Shown in pieces: positions 26,190 through 35,062 of a stretch of DNA of 64,000 nucleotides (the stretch's first letter is position 1; every line of letters starts with the position of its first letter). A program made the translations under genes and the position numbers. The stretch lies in the NCBI RefSeq assembly GCF_014646515.1, contig NZ_BMNK01000015.1, forward strand, positions 185,440 through 249,439, in the 5' to 3' direction. The notes below the pieces were generated by a model. The model was not told the DNA's origin. It was given only the letters and a program-made list of their open reading frames with translations, and did no database searches. Source of the stretch: Nonomuraea glycinis (lineage in GTDB: Bacteria > Actinomycetota > Actinomycetes > Streptosporangiales > Streptosporangiaceae).

Positions 26190-27166
26190 CCGCCGCCTCC
26201 CGAACCTACTGGCTCACCCAGCCCTGCCGTATCCGCCGCGAAGACAACAGCGTCCGCATCGAACGCCCCGACCGGACACCCGTACGGGTTCCCATCACCG
26301 ACATCCGCGATCTGGTCGTCTTCGACCATGTCGACATCAACACCTCGGCGATCTCGCTGCTCAGCCGCCATGGCGTCATGGTGCACATCCTCGACCACTA
26401 CGGAAACTACGCCGGCGCCATCGCCCCCGCAGAAGACACCAGCTCAGCTCACGTGCTGCGCCGCCAGGTCACCCTTGCCGGAACGGACGACAAACGCCTG
26501 GAGGTCGGCCGGGCCCTCATCGCCGCCACCGCCGCCAACATTCGCTGGGCGCTGGACACGGACCTCCTCGACGCCCCGCTCGCCCGGCTGACCGAGCAAC
26601 TCGCCACCTGCCAGACAAGCGAGCAGCTCATGGGCGCCGAGGGTAACTTCCGCCGCACTGCGTGGGGCGTGCTGGACACCATTCTCCCCACGTGGCTCCG
26701 CCTCGAAGGACGCAGCCGCCGCCCGCCCGCGAACGCCGGCAACGCCTTCATCAGCTACGCCAACGCGATCACGTACGCTCGTGTCCTGACTGCGCTCCGC
26801 TGCACACCTCTGCATCCGGCCGTCGGTTTCCTTCACGCTGACACCGACCGACGCCGCAACACCCTCGCGCTGGACCTCGCGGAACCCTTCAAGCCGTTGT
26901 TCGCCGAACGCTTGCTCAAGCGCGCCGCGGCCCAGAAGACGCTACGTCCCAGTGATTTTGAAACCGATGTCGGCAATGCTTCCCTTAGCAAGGATGGCCG
27001 CAAGAAGGTCTCCGAACTCATCCGCGCCGAACTGGCCACGACTGTCTACCATCGGGCGCTACGTCGGAAAGTCTCGTACGAGGAACTCATCCACCTCGAA
27101 GCCCTCAAACTGGTGCGGCTCTGCCTTGAGGACGCCGCATACAAGCCGTTCCGGCCCTGGTGGTGA
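26186..27166 (+). CDS. cas1: Cas1 spacer integrase
   Basis: 326 residues from ATG 26186, overlapping the cas4 stop. The catalytic set is present: E in GAEGNFRR (about residue 152), H in GFLHADTD (about 217) and D/E in LALDLAEPFKP (about 230-233). The N-terminal beta domain and the helical C-terminal domain have normal length. With Cas2 it integrates new spacers at the leader end. The four leaders share a repeat-proximal block, so one Cas1 probably serves arrays 1-4. Confidence 0.95.
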   Translation: MTAASRTYWLTQPCRIRREDNSVRIERPDRTPVRVPITDIRDLVVFDHVDINTSAISLLSRHGVMVHILDHYGNYAGAIAPAEDTSSAHVLRRQVTLAGTDDKRLEVGRALIAATAANIRWALDTDLLDAPLARLTEQLATCQTSEQLMGAEGNFRRTAWGVLDTILPTWLRLEGRSRRPPANAGNAFISYANAITYARVLTALRCTPLHPAVGFLHADTDRRRNTLALDLAEPFKPLFAERLLKRAAAQKTLRPSDFETDVGNASLSKDGRKKVSELIRAELATTVYHRALRRKVSYEELIHLEALKLVRLCLEDAAYKPFRPWW

Positions 27167-27168
27167 TC

Positions 27169-27432
27169 ATGTTCGTCATCGTCGTCTACGACACCCTTGC
27201 CGAACGTAATCCCGCAGTCCTGCGAACCTGCCGCCAGTACCTGCACTGGGTTCAACGGAGCGTCTTCCAGGGCGAGCTCTCCACCGCGCAACACCGTAAG
27301 TTCATCAGTGCCATCAAAGGCCAGATCGACCCGAGCTACGACAGCATCCTCATCTACCGTGCCCAGGGTCCCCACAACATCCAGACCGACCTCATCGGCC
27401 AGGCCCTCGGTAACACCGATCCCGTCCTGTGA
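27169..27432 (+). CDS. cas2: Cas2 adaptation subunit
   Basis: 87 residues from ATG 27169. The opening MFVIVVYDTLAERN carries the conserved aspartate, and the ferredoxin-like fold is of standard length. Upstream in-frame GTG codons at 27160 and 27163 (the latter GTGA with the cas1 stop) are alternatives. The gene ends only a few bases before the conserved leader of array 4, so adaptation genes and array are directly linked. Confidence 0.93.
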   Translation: MFVIVVYDTLAERNPAVLRTCRQYLHWVQRSVFQGELSTAQHRKFISAIKGQIDPSYDSILIYRAQGPHNIQTDLIGQALGNTDPVL

Positions 27433-27438
27433 CTACCC

Positions 27439-27533
27439 TTCTGACCTGGGCATCTGCACTACCGGCGGACTGCTGCAAAACACCTCACGTGGAAGCGCCA
27501 TCACATGCCTCTGACCTGCGGCTTTACTCTCGG
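27439..27533 (+). promoter_or_regulatory. CRISPR leader of array 4
   Basis: The shared leader blocks appear again: CTGACCTGGGC, CTGCACTACCGGCGG, ACTGCTGCAAAAC and CTGACCTGCGGCTTTAC. It begins directly after the cas2 stop at 27432. Confidence 0.75.
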
Positions 27534-27832
27534 GCCGCTCATCACCCTGGAGGGATCGCAACGACGACGTCACGGGGATGACCACGCCGGGTATCAGGCC
27601 GCTCATCACCCTGGAGGGATCGCAACAACACCAGGTGTTCAAGGGTCATGCCCTCGACGACGGCCGCTCATCACCCTGGAGGGATCGCAACAGAATCTCC
27701 TGCTCGGTGGCCAGAGTTTCGAGCAGGCCGCTCATCACCCTGGAGGGATCGCAACCAGAACCCTCGCCATCAGTGGCAGTGTGAATACGAGGGCCGCTCA
27801 TCACCCTGGAGGGATCGCAACGCATCGCATCA

Positions 27833-29249
27833 GGTCACGTCCACGGATGTGGTGTATGAATCGATCTTCGCGTGATCCTGTTTCTGCAGGTTAAGCGGTG
27901 AGTGTCTGCGGGAGCGGGTTGTGGGCCGGTGTGTCGCCGGTGATGAGCCGGACGCGGGCTTTGGCGAGGATGTCCAGGCCCATGTAGCGGCGGGCTTCGG
28001 TCCATTCGTCGGTCTGTTCGGCCAGTACCGCGCCGACCAGCCGGATGATCGCGGCGCGGTCGGGGAAGATGCCGACCACGTCGGTGCGGCGGCGGATCTC
28101 CTTGTTCAGCCGTTCTTGGGGGTTGTTGGACCAGATTTGGCGCCAGGTCTCGCGGGGGAAGGTGGCGAAGGCGAGCAGGTCTTCGCGGGCGGCGTCGAGA
28201 TGTTCGCACGCGGCCGGGTATTTGGCTTCCAGGGCGTCGATGACCCAGGCATGCTGGGTGCGGACGGCGTCGGTGGTGGGCTGGTCGAAGATGGTGCGCA
28301 CCAGCGTGGCCACCCACGGCTGCGCCGATTTGGGCACCGTGGTGAGCAGATTGCGCAGGTAGTGGGTGCGGCAGCGCTGCCAGGCCGCGCCCGGCAGGCT
28401 GGCGCCGATGGCCTCGACCAGGCCGCGGTGGGCATCGGAGACGACGAGTTGGACGCCGGACAGGCCGCGCGCGACGAGAGCGCGTAGGAAGGCCAGCCAG
28501 CCGGCGCCGTCTTCGGCGCTGGTGACGTCCAGGCCGAGGACCTCGCGCTGGCCGTTGGCATTGACACCGGTCGCGAGCAGGCAGTGCACGTTGATCGTGC
28601 GGCCGCTCTCGCGCACCTTCTGCGTCAGGGCGTCGATCCAGACGAAGGTGTACGGGCCGGCGTCCAAGGCGCGGGTGCGGAACGCCTCGACCTGCTCATC
28701 CAGCGTCTTGGCCATCTGCGAGACCTGGCTTTTGGAGATGTGCTTGATGCCGAGCTGCTCGACCAGTTTGTCCACCCGCCGGGTCGAGACCCCGAGGAGA
28801 TAGGAGGTGGCGACCACGCTGATCAGCGCCTGCTCGGCTCGACGGCGGCGCTCCAGCAGCCAGTCCGGGTAGTAGGAGCCAGTGCGGAGCTTGGGGATGG
28901 CGAGGTCGATGGTGCCGGTGCGGGTGTCCCACTCACGGTTGCGGTAGCCGTTGCGGGAGTTGGTCCGCTCGCTGCTGCGCTCGCCGTAGCCGGCCCCGCA
29001 CAGGCTGTCGGCCTCGGCCGACATCAACGTCTCGGCCATGGTCTTCACCATGGATCGCAACATGTCAGGGTCGCCGGTCTCGATCTGCTGCGCCAGCCAC
29101 CGGGCAGGCGTCACACTGTTGTCTGCGGTCATCGCCGTTCTCCTTCTTGGAATCGTTGCTACGAAGGATCACGCGATGACCGTTCTCATTTCACGGCGCC
29201 ACACCTGCTGACCAGGTCAAACTCGTACACCACTTCCGTGGACGCAACC
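27833..29249 (-). mobile_element. IS256-family insertion sequence inside a CRISPR spacer
   Basis: This 1417-bp element has terminal inverted repeats GGTCACGTCCACGGATGTGG (left) and GGTTGCGTCCACGGAAGTGG (right, complement). It is flanked by an exact 8-bp target duplication TCGCATCA (27825-27832 and 29250-29257), the length usual for IS256. Removing the element and one duplication joins 27822-27832 to 29258-29280 into a 34-nt spacer, normal for this array. It carries one transposase gene on the minus strand and appears complete and recent. Confidence 0.93.
27891..29132 (-). CDS. IS256-family transposase (mutator type)
   Basis: 413 residues from ATG 29132 (AAGGAG upstream). This is a DDE transposase of the IS256/MULE group: first D in FVWIDALTQKVRESGR, second D in LVVSDAHRGLVEAIG, and E in SNNPQERLNKEIRRR, with the characteristic C/H region WQRCRTHYLRN. 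An N-terminal helix-turn-helix region (LGIKHISKSQVSQM) binds the ends. The frame is intact, so the element may still move. It is transcribed opposite to the CRISPR array. Confidence 0.95.
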   Translation of the reverse strand: MTADNSVTPARWLAQQIETGDPDMLRSMVKTMAETLMSAEADSLCGAGYGERSSERTNSRNGYRNREWDTRTGTIDLAIPKLRTGSYYPDWLLERRRRAEQALISVVATSYLLGVSTRRVDKLVEQLGIKHISKSQVSQMAKTLDEQVEAFRTRALDAGPYTFVWIDALTQKVRESGRTINVHCLLATGVNANGQREVLGLDVTSAEDGAGWLAFLRALVARGLSGVQLVVSDAHRGLVEAIGASLPGAAWQRCRTHYLRNLLTTVPKSAQPWVATLVRTIFDQPTTDAVRTQHAWVIDALEAKYPAACEHLDAAREDLLAFATFPRETWRQIWSNNPQERLNKEIRRRTDVVGIFPDRAAIIRLVGAVLAEQTDEWTEARRYMGLDILAKARVRLITGDTPAHNPLPQTLTA

Positions 29250-30408
29250 TCGCATCAACTGCCCTAGGCGCAGCCTGGGGGCCGCTCATCACCCTGGAGG
29301 GATCGCAACACGATCAGGTTGCCGGGATTCTGCTTGGCGATCTGGCCGCTCATCACCCTGGAGGGATCGCAACCTGACGGGGAACCAGAGTTCGGGGTCG
29401 TGGCCCCGGCAGCCGCTCATCACCCTGGAGGGATCGCAACACTTAGGCGAGCTGCCAGCCACCACGGCGTGGAGCCCGCCGCTCATCACCCTGGAGGGAT
29501 CGCAACGGTTGTGGCGGCGGCTGGACGAGGACCGGCTGACGCCGCTCATCACCCTGGAGGGATCGCAACGTCGGCTCCATGGTGGCGCTCATCGGGCACG
29601 CTCCTCGGGCCGCTCATCACCCTGGAGGGATCGCAACGTCGGCTCCATGGTGGCGCTCATCGGGCACGCTCCTCGGGCCGCTCATCACCCTGGAGGGATC
29701 GCAACAGGTCAGGAAGGTGGGCTACTCGCTGCCCATCTCCGGCCGCTCATCACCCTGGAGGGATCGCAACCTGATGCCCGCCTCCGAGAACAGCGTGTTC
29801 AGCTTGGTGCCGCTCATCACCCTGGAGGGATCGCAACGGGCGTGCCCGCACGGCAAGGTGTTCGAGGGCCGCGGGCCGCTCATCACCCTGGAGGGATCGC
29901 AACTCCCACACGTCGCCGGGCTGCGGCGGCCAGTGCCGCCGCTCATCACCCTGGAGGGATCGCAACCCAGACGGATGGGAACGAGGGCCATAACGTGCCA
30001 GCCGCTCATCACCCTGGAGGGATCGCAACGCCTTGACCGGCTTGCACTCCGGGCCGCAGGACGGCCGCTCATCACCCTGGAGGGATCGCAACGCGTACAC
30101 GCCGATCAGGTCCCGCCCCATGCCCCAGCCGCTCATCACCCTGGAGGGATCGCAACGCCATGTCCCACATGGTCTGCCAATTAGGCTTGACACGCCGCTC
30201 ATCACCCTGGAGGGATCGCAACGCGTGCTCCGTGCTGGCCCACTGGTGGTGGTGGCGGCCGCTCGTCACCCTGGAGGGATCGCAACCTGTGGTGCTTCGG
30301 CTCGATGCGCCTGTTCCTGCCGCTCATCATCCTGGAGGGATTGCAACGCGATTTCGGTTGCGGCCGCTGTTGGTCGGTGATCATGAAGCGGTTCCTGGGG
30401 TGGGCGTA

Positions 30409-33138
30409 CTAAAGCATGCGTGGCGCGTTTCGAGGGGCGTTCAGTTGCTGCAGGACAGTTTGGGTTTCGGGTGACGGGGTGGCGCCGAGGGCGTTGAGGC
30501 GGGTTTTGAGGTGGCGGGCGTGTTGGCGGGCTTCGTCGGTGCGGCCGAGGGTGGTCAGGAGGCGGATGGCGGATCGGGTGGCGCTTTCCATATCGGGGTC
30601 GAGGGCGCAGGCCTGGTCGTAGGTCTCCAGGGCGCGTTCGTGGTGGCCGGCGCGTTCGTGGAGGGCGCCGAGTTGGAGGAGGGCCTTGACGCTGGCGATG
30701 GTGAGGGGCCAGCGGTGGTCCTGGTCGAGCCAGTCGTATTTGAGGCCTCGGGTGAGTGGTCCGCGGCATAGGGTTGCGGCGGTTTCCAGGGCGGCGAGTT
30801 TGGCCTGTTCGGTGGTGGCGGTGCGGGCGTCGGCGAGGGCTTGGTGGAAGGTCCACAGGTCGATGTGGATGTGCTGGGCTTCGATGCGGTAGGTCTTGCC
30901 GGCGCGTTCGATGAAGTGGGCTTTCTTGTCGTCGGGGGCGGAGGCGTCGCGCAGGGCGATGCGCAGGTCTTTGAGTGCGGCGTGGAAGCGGTAGCCGGCC
31001 AGGGTTTCCTCTAGGTCGGGCCAGAGGTGTTCGCAGATCTCCTCGCGGTCCAGGCCCTTGGGGTGGAGGGCGAGCAGGACGAACAGTTCGAGTGCTTTGG
31101 TGCGTTTGGACAGGTCGACGGGTGTGCCGCGAACATCGATGGCGGGTTCTCCCAGGAGGGTGAAGCGCACGGGCTGGGGCGTCGTGCTGGGCGAGGGGAT
31201 GGGGAGGTCAGCGGGCTGTTCGGGGTGGTCGGTGGGCAGGCCGTTGCCGGTGGCGAGGGTGTGGAGCACCGAGGTGGCGGCTTCGGGCGGGAGGTGGAAG
31301 AGCGTGGCGTCGCGGAGGTCTGCGGCCAGTGGGCCGGTCGCTTCGGTGATGTGGTGGGTCTGGTCGAGTTCGCAGGTGGTTCCTGAGGGGGAGTGGCCTG
31401 CCAGGACGGCGCCGATCCCCAGGTTGGTGGCCATGGTCAGGAGGTTGCTCAGGTAGGGGTGGCCGTCGGGGGAGGAGGCGGCCAGCAGGAGCGCGGGCAG
31501 GGGTTCGCCGGGTTCGGCTTGGCGGAGTTGGTGGATGTCGTCGGCTTCGTAGTCCTGGAGGATCACCCGGCGGCTGAGGAGCTGTTCTTCGAGGTGGTTG
31601 ATGGCTTCGTCGAGGGTGGTGGTCAGCCGGAGCCCCGGTAGGTGGTCGATCAGGGTGGTGATGGTGTCGCCGAACCAGCGTTCGGCGTCTGGGATGGGGA
31701 TGATGACGTCGGCGCGGTAGGCGTCGGCCTGGGTGAGCAGGTCGAGGACGGTGGCGCGGATGCAGTCGTCGGCTCCTGGGCCGGTGAGGGCCAGGTTCAG
31801 CCCGGACAGGGTGAGGTAAACGGGCTTGTCGTCGCGGGTTCCGGCTTTGAGGGTGACAGGTGGGTCGATCTCGAACGCGGAGCTGACCAGGTCGAAGTCT
31901 GGTTCCGTTTCTGGGTTGGCCTGGCGGTGTGCCTGTTCCAGTGCCCGTACGGCTGGATGTTGTGGCTCGGGGGTGAGCACGCTGATGGGTTCGTCGATGG
32001 ACGGGGCGGGCAGGCGGCGTCGGCGGTGCAGGCGGGTGGCGGCGAGGGCGACGGCGACGCCGGAGGCGAAGGAGAGCGCCATCATCCCGCCCTGGGGCAG
32101 GACGACCACGTCAGCGGCGGCCGGCGCTGGCGCTGGGGGAGCGGGGCTGGGGGTAGAGCGGCACGAACCCGGCTCGGCGACGGGACGGGGCGAGCTGGCC
32201 CCGGTGGTGGCCGGGTGCGCGGGGTGGTGATCGGCTGGGTACAGCGCCGTCTTGATCACATGCTGGGTAAGGGTGCGGCGGTGGACCGGCTTGGCCTTCT
32301 GAGCGTCATGCCCATGTCGGGGCAGGATCAGTCGCCAGCCCGGTTCCAGCACGTCCGGGTCGGTCAGCCGGGCCCCGCCCGGTTGCGGACGCCCCCTGTT
32401 CAGCTTGAAGATCTTCTTGTAGCGGGTGCCCTTCCCGAGGTGCTGTTCGGAGATCCCCCACAGGGTTTCGCCGGAGGCGACAGTATGGGTCCGTGGCCGG
32501 GCGTGCTCGGGCTTGCCGGCGTCGGCGGGCAGCCGCAGGACGCATCCGGGCTGCAGCCACTCGCCTCGGGTGAAGGGTTGCCCGTCGGTCAGGGTGCGGC
32601 CCTGGTTGAGGGCGATGATGTCGCGGTAGCGCATCGGGTCCCCGAGCTGCTGTTCGGCGATCGTCCAGAGGGTGTCCCGAGGCTGGACCACGTAGGTCAC
32701 ATACGGTTGCCTGCCCTCCTGCTGGTCGGGCTCGGCGGCCGGAGCGTGATCGGATACGTCCAGGGTGACCGCTGCGGCCGGGATCAGGGCTCGGGGTGCG
32801 GCGATGGGGGCGGTCGCGGCGACGGTGATCGTGGTGATCAGGTACGCGGCCAGCCGTTGGAACGGCAGCCGTACCTGACTGCGCTGGGCACGGACGGTGC
32901 CCACCAACTCCACCGTCACCGCGAAGGCGAACAGCGCCCAGCAGATCCACACCGTGGCCAGCAGCAAGGTTCGGATGACGATGGGCTCGCCCGGGGTGGC
33001 CAGATCGTCGAGCGTGGGCAGGTCGATCGGCCAGAAGAAGATCAACAGGACGGCAGGGATGCCGGCCAGCAGGGCGGTGAGTGCCGTGCCGGCGGCGGTT
33101 CTGGCGAGCAGTGGATGACGCAGCCCGTACATCGTCAT
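30409..33138 (-). CDS. LysM and BTAD domain membrane regulator of the Tad locus
   Basis: Start ATG 33138 (AAGGAC upstream), 909 aa. Three N-terminal hydrophobic segments lie in residues 10-110, then two LysM modules (YVVQPRDTLWTIAEQQLGDP and HTVASGETLWGISEQHLGKG), a proline-rich stretch, another transmembrane helix (MALSFASGVAVALAA), a long alpha/beta region, and a C-terminal OmpR-like winged helix plus BTAD TPR region (FTLLGEPAIDVRGTPV; LDREEICEHLWPDLE). Proteins of this build accompany actinobacterial Tad pilus loci and probably couple wall contact to regulation. The downstream end faces array 4. Confidence 0.8.
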   Translation of the reverse strand: MTMYGLRHPLLARTAAGTALTALLAGIPAVLLIFFWPIDLPTLDDLATPGEPIVIRTLLLATVWICWALFAFAVTVELVGTVRAQRSQVRLPFQRLAAYLITTITVAATAPIAAPRALIPAAAVTLDVSDHAPAAEPDQQEGRQPYVTYVVQPRDTLWTIAEQQLGDPMRYRDIIALNQGRTLTDGQPFTRGEWLQPGCVLRLPADAGKPEHARPRTHTVASGETLWGISEQHLGKGTRYKKIFKLNRGRPQPGGARLTDPDVLEPGWRLILPRHGHDAQKAKPVHRRTLTQHVIKTALYPADHHPAHPATTGASSPRPVAEPGSCRSTPSPAPPAPAPAAADVVVLPQGGMMALSFASGVAVALAATRLHRRRRLPAPSIDEPISVLTPEPQHPAVRALEQAHRQANPETEPDFDLVSSAFEIDPPVTLKAGTRDDKPVYLTLSGLNLALTGPGADDCIRATVLDLLTQADAYRADVIIPIPDAERWFGDTITTLIDHLPGLRLTTTLDEAINHLEEQLLSRRVILQDYEADDIHQLRQAEPGEPLPALLLAASSPDGHPYLSNLLTMATNLGIGAVLAGHSPSGTTCELDQTHHITEATGPLAADLRDATLFHLPPEAATSVLHTLATGNGLPTDHPEQPADLPIPSPSTTPQPVRFTLLGEPAIDVRGTPVDLSKRTKALELFVLLALHPKGLDREEICEHLWPDLEETLAGYRFHAALKDLRIALRDASAPDDKKAHFIERAGKTYRIEAQHIHIDLWTFHQALADARTATTEQAKLAALETAATLCRGPLTRGLKYDWLDQDHRWPLTIASVKALLQLGALHERAGHHERALETYDQACALDPDMESATRSAIRLLTTLGRTDEARQHARHLKTRLNALGATPSPETQTVLQQLNAPRNAPRML

Positions 33139-33575
33139 GGTTGTCCTTGTTCGATGCCGTGGAACATCCGCGCGGTGGCGGTAGCCGTGGCGGTAACGGT
33201 GTCGATGCCGATCAGGGAGATCAGGAAGGTGGGCCGGGACACGGTGACGGTGACCCGTACCTGGTTGCCGGTCGTGGAGACGGTGCCGGTGTGGCCGGCG
33301 GCCGACAGGTACGCGCGGGCGGCGGCGGGCGCCTGGGTAGTGTCGACCTCGAACCGGCCGCCGGCATAAGCGCGTGCGGTGTCCATCTGTCCGGCTCCGG
33401 CACGGGCCGCCTCCTCGGCGGCGGCGTACGCCTCGCGGAAGGCACGGATCTTGGCGCCGCCGTCCACCATGAGCCCGGCGCACAGCAGCAGCGCGAACGC
33501 GATCACAGCGGTGAAGACCGTGATCGAACCTCGCTCATCGTCCACGACCGGCCGCGACTCGGCATCCTCGATCAT
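33135..33575 (-). CDS. TadE/TadG-like pseudopilin
   Basis: From ATG 33575 it has 146 aa: a short charged lead, then GSITVFTAVIAFALLLCAGL, the E-containing hydrophobic helix typical of TadE/TadG minor pilins, followed by a small extracellular domain (TFLISLIGIDTVTATATATA). It overlaps the LysM-BTAD start by four bases (ATGA). The ribosome site is weak, so GTG further in (VDDERGS) is possible. It probably belongs to the Tad operon. Confidence 0.7.
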   Translation of the reverse strand: MIEDAESRPVVDDERGSITVFTAVIAFALLLCAGLMVDGGAKIRAFREAYAAAEEAARAGAGQMDTARAYAGGRFEVDTTQAPAAARAYLSAAGHTGTVSTTGNQVRVTVTVSRPTFLISLIGIDTVTATATATARMFHGIEQGQP

Positions 33576-33632
33576 TCCGGCCGAATGGCACCTGGGCTCT
33601 GATGTTCCGGCTGGTGCAGGCATCATGGGTAG

Positions 33633-33944
33633 GTGACGCATTGGTTTCGCGCCTACTGGGACGAAGAGGACATCTGGTTCTACTTCGAGGTCGACTCCGA
33701 GGGCTGGGTTATCCGGCAGATCGAGCTCCGCGGTCTCGACAGCACGCCTGTCGCCGCGGCATCGCTGGCCGAATGGCAGGAGGCCCAGAGCGCAGGACGT
33801 CTCAGGCAGTACGAGGCGATCTATGGTCTGACTGCCGAGTCTCCGGTCCAAGAATGGGACGGCTACGATCCCCAGCGCCTGACCTTGAGCGACTTCGAGA
33901 GCGTTTGGCATCGTGCCCGCCGCCACCTCGAGGCCACTCGCTGA
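33633..33944 (+). CDS. Small hypothetical protein on the opposite strand within the Tad locus
   Basis: 103 residues from GTG 33633. It is rich in aromatic and acidic residues (HWFRAYWDEEDIWFYFEVD), with beta-hairpin-like segments (GWVIRQIELRG) and a helical end. The composition and codon pattern look like a real soluble protein. I do not recognise a family. It lies between two minus-strand TadE-like genes, so it is probably an inserted gene with its own promoter. Confidence 0.6.
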   Translation: MTHWFRAYWDEEDIWFYFEVDSEGWVIRQIELRGLDSTPVAAASLAEWQEAQSAGRLRQYEAIYGLTAESPVQEWDGYDPQRLTLSDFESVWHRARRHLEATR

Positions 33945-33997
33945 GTCACGGCTATTCCGATCCGGCCAAGCTCCGGTTCGCCGGCCCACGTGCCTCC

Positions 33998-34480
33998 TCA
34001 CAGCTGCGCCTCGCCTGAGCGCTTCAAATTCACTGCCGAGAAGCCTTTTGATGGCGCGAGTCCGAGCTTTCTGGCGCGGTATGGGTCGATCGGGCTGGTG
34101 AAGCTGCTGGTGATGTTCTTGGTGCCAGGGATGCCCGGTACGGCGAGGTCGGCCAGGTTCACCTCGCAGGAGACGCGGGCGACCACCACGGCCGGCCTGC
34201 CGAGCGGGGCGGACAGGCCCGTGGTGTCCACGGTCACCGACGGCGCGCAGGCCAGCCCTTCGCGGGCGAGCGCCGCCCGTGCGCTGGTCACGGCGGCCGA
34301 TCGCGCGGTGGCCGGGTCGCGGGCGATGGAGGCTTGGCGGGCGGCGTCTCGGGCGGCGGCGTCGAGGGCGTTGTGGGCGAAGGAGACGCGTCCCAGCCCG
34401 ATGACCATCACCAGCAGGGCGATCAGCGCCGGTGCGACGATCGCCATCTCCAGGGCCATGGATCCGCGCTCGCGCGTCAT
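33998..34480 (-). CDS. TadE-like minor pilin
   Basis: 160 residues from ATG 34480 (ATGA overlap with the gene before). MTRERGSMALEMAIVAPALI gives the prepilin-type helix with its glutamate after a short basic lead. The extracellular part has a cysteine pair (LACAPSV, VSCEVNL) that may form a disulphide. TadE-like proteins are pseudopilins needed for Flp pilus assembly. This is one of three in the locus. Confidence 0.8.
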   Translation of the reverse strand: MTRERGSMALEMAIVAPALIALLVMVIGLGRVSFAHNALDAAARDAARQASIARDPATARSAAVTSARAALAREGLACAPSVTVDTTGLSAPLGRPAVVVARVSCEVNLADLAVPGIPGTKNITSSFTSPIDPYRARKLGLAPSKGFSAVNLKRSGEAQL

Positions 34481-34851
34481 CGGGTGGTCCATTGCTCGAT
34501 GGGAGCGCAGGCGACCTGGGTCACGGGGAGCGTGAGTAGAGGGACCAGGGTGATGGCCTGGCCGCTGACCGACACTTCGAGGGTGTTCGCGTCGCGGCTG
34601 ATGGCGACCTTGGCATGGGTGAGGAACGATCCGCCCGCTTCGCGGATGAACCGTTCGGCGGTCGCCTGCCCTGCCGCCAGGCTGGAGCCGTGGGCACGGC
34701 CGGCGCGTAGTCCCTCCTGGGCGGCGGCCATGGCGAGGGTTCTGGCGTGATACCACAGCGCGGTGTTCATGGTGAGCATGACGAGCAGGAGCACCGCCGG
34801 ATAGACCAGGGCAGCCTCCAGCGTCGCCGATCCCCGCTCGCGTCTACTCAT
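34477..34851 (-). CDS. TadE-like minor pilin
   Basis: 124 residues from ATG 34851, which overlaps the pilin gene stop. MSRRERGSATLEAALVYPAV is again a prepilin-type start with the conserved Glu, followed by the hydrophobic helix LLLVMLTMNTALWYHA and a small outer domain. It is coupled by ATGA overlaps on both sides, so it is co-transcribed with the rest of the Tad operon. Confidence 0.82.
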   Translation of the reverse strand: MSRRERGSATLEAALVYPAVLLLVMLTMNTALWYHARTLAMAAAQEGLRAGRAHGSSLAAGQATAERFIREAGGSFLTHAKVAISRDANTLEVSVSGQAITLVPLLTLPVTQVACAPIEQWTTR

Positions 34852-35042
34852 TTGATCTTGGCGAGCTGTTCGTTGACAACGGAGGTGATCTTCGTGCCGA
34901 CGGTGATGGCCAGCAGGAAGACCACCGCCGCGATGATCACCCATTCCACGGTCGACGCGCCGCGTTCGGGGTCCAGCCCTCGTCGTACGGCACAGCGGTT
35001 GACCAGCCGCACGGCGAGGGAGAGCACGCGATTACGGATCAT
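34848..35042 (-). CDS. Flp-type pilin subunit
   Basis: A 64-residue protein from ATG 35042 with GGAGG seven bases upstream. A basic lead (MIRNRVLSLAVRLVNR) precedes GASTVEWVIIAAVVFLLAIT, the Flp pilin helix, and a short polar tail. It is likely the major Flp pilin. It follows tadC by 20 bp with its own strong ribosome site, as expected for a highly translated pilin. Confidence 0.82.
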   Translation of the reverse strand: MIRNRVLSLAVRLVNRCAVRRGLDPERGASTVEWVIIAAVVFLLAITVGTKITSVVNEQLAKIK

Positions 35043-35062
35043 GGGTACCTCCGGAAAAGGGG

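Larger units (their letters stand above)
27534..30347 (+). CRISPR. CRISPR array 4: 22 repeats, interrupted by an insertion sequence
   Basis: Repeats of the GCCGC form start at 27534, 27598, 27663, 27727 and 27793. After the insertion element they continue at 29281, 29345, 29412, 29478, 29541, 29609, 29677, 29742, 29809, 29875, 29938, 30001, 30064, 30128, 30194, 30258 and 30319. The last two show substitutions (CTCGTCACC; ATCATCC...ATTGCAAC). Spacers 29570-29608 and 29638-29676 are identical. The sixth spacer region is split by the IS. Distal units may depend on read-through across the IS, which is oriented against the array. Confidence 0.96.

Noticed and set aside
31642..33369. Long plus-strand frame opposite the LysM-BTAD gene
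   Set aside because: The minus-strand protein has clear LysM and BTAD motifs. The opposite frame is Gly/Val/Asp-rich shadow sequence.
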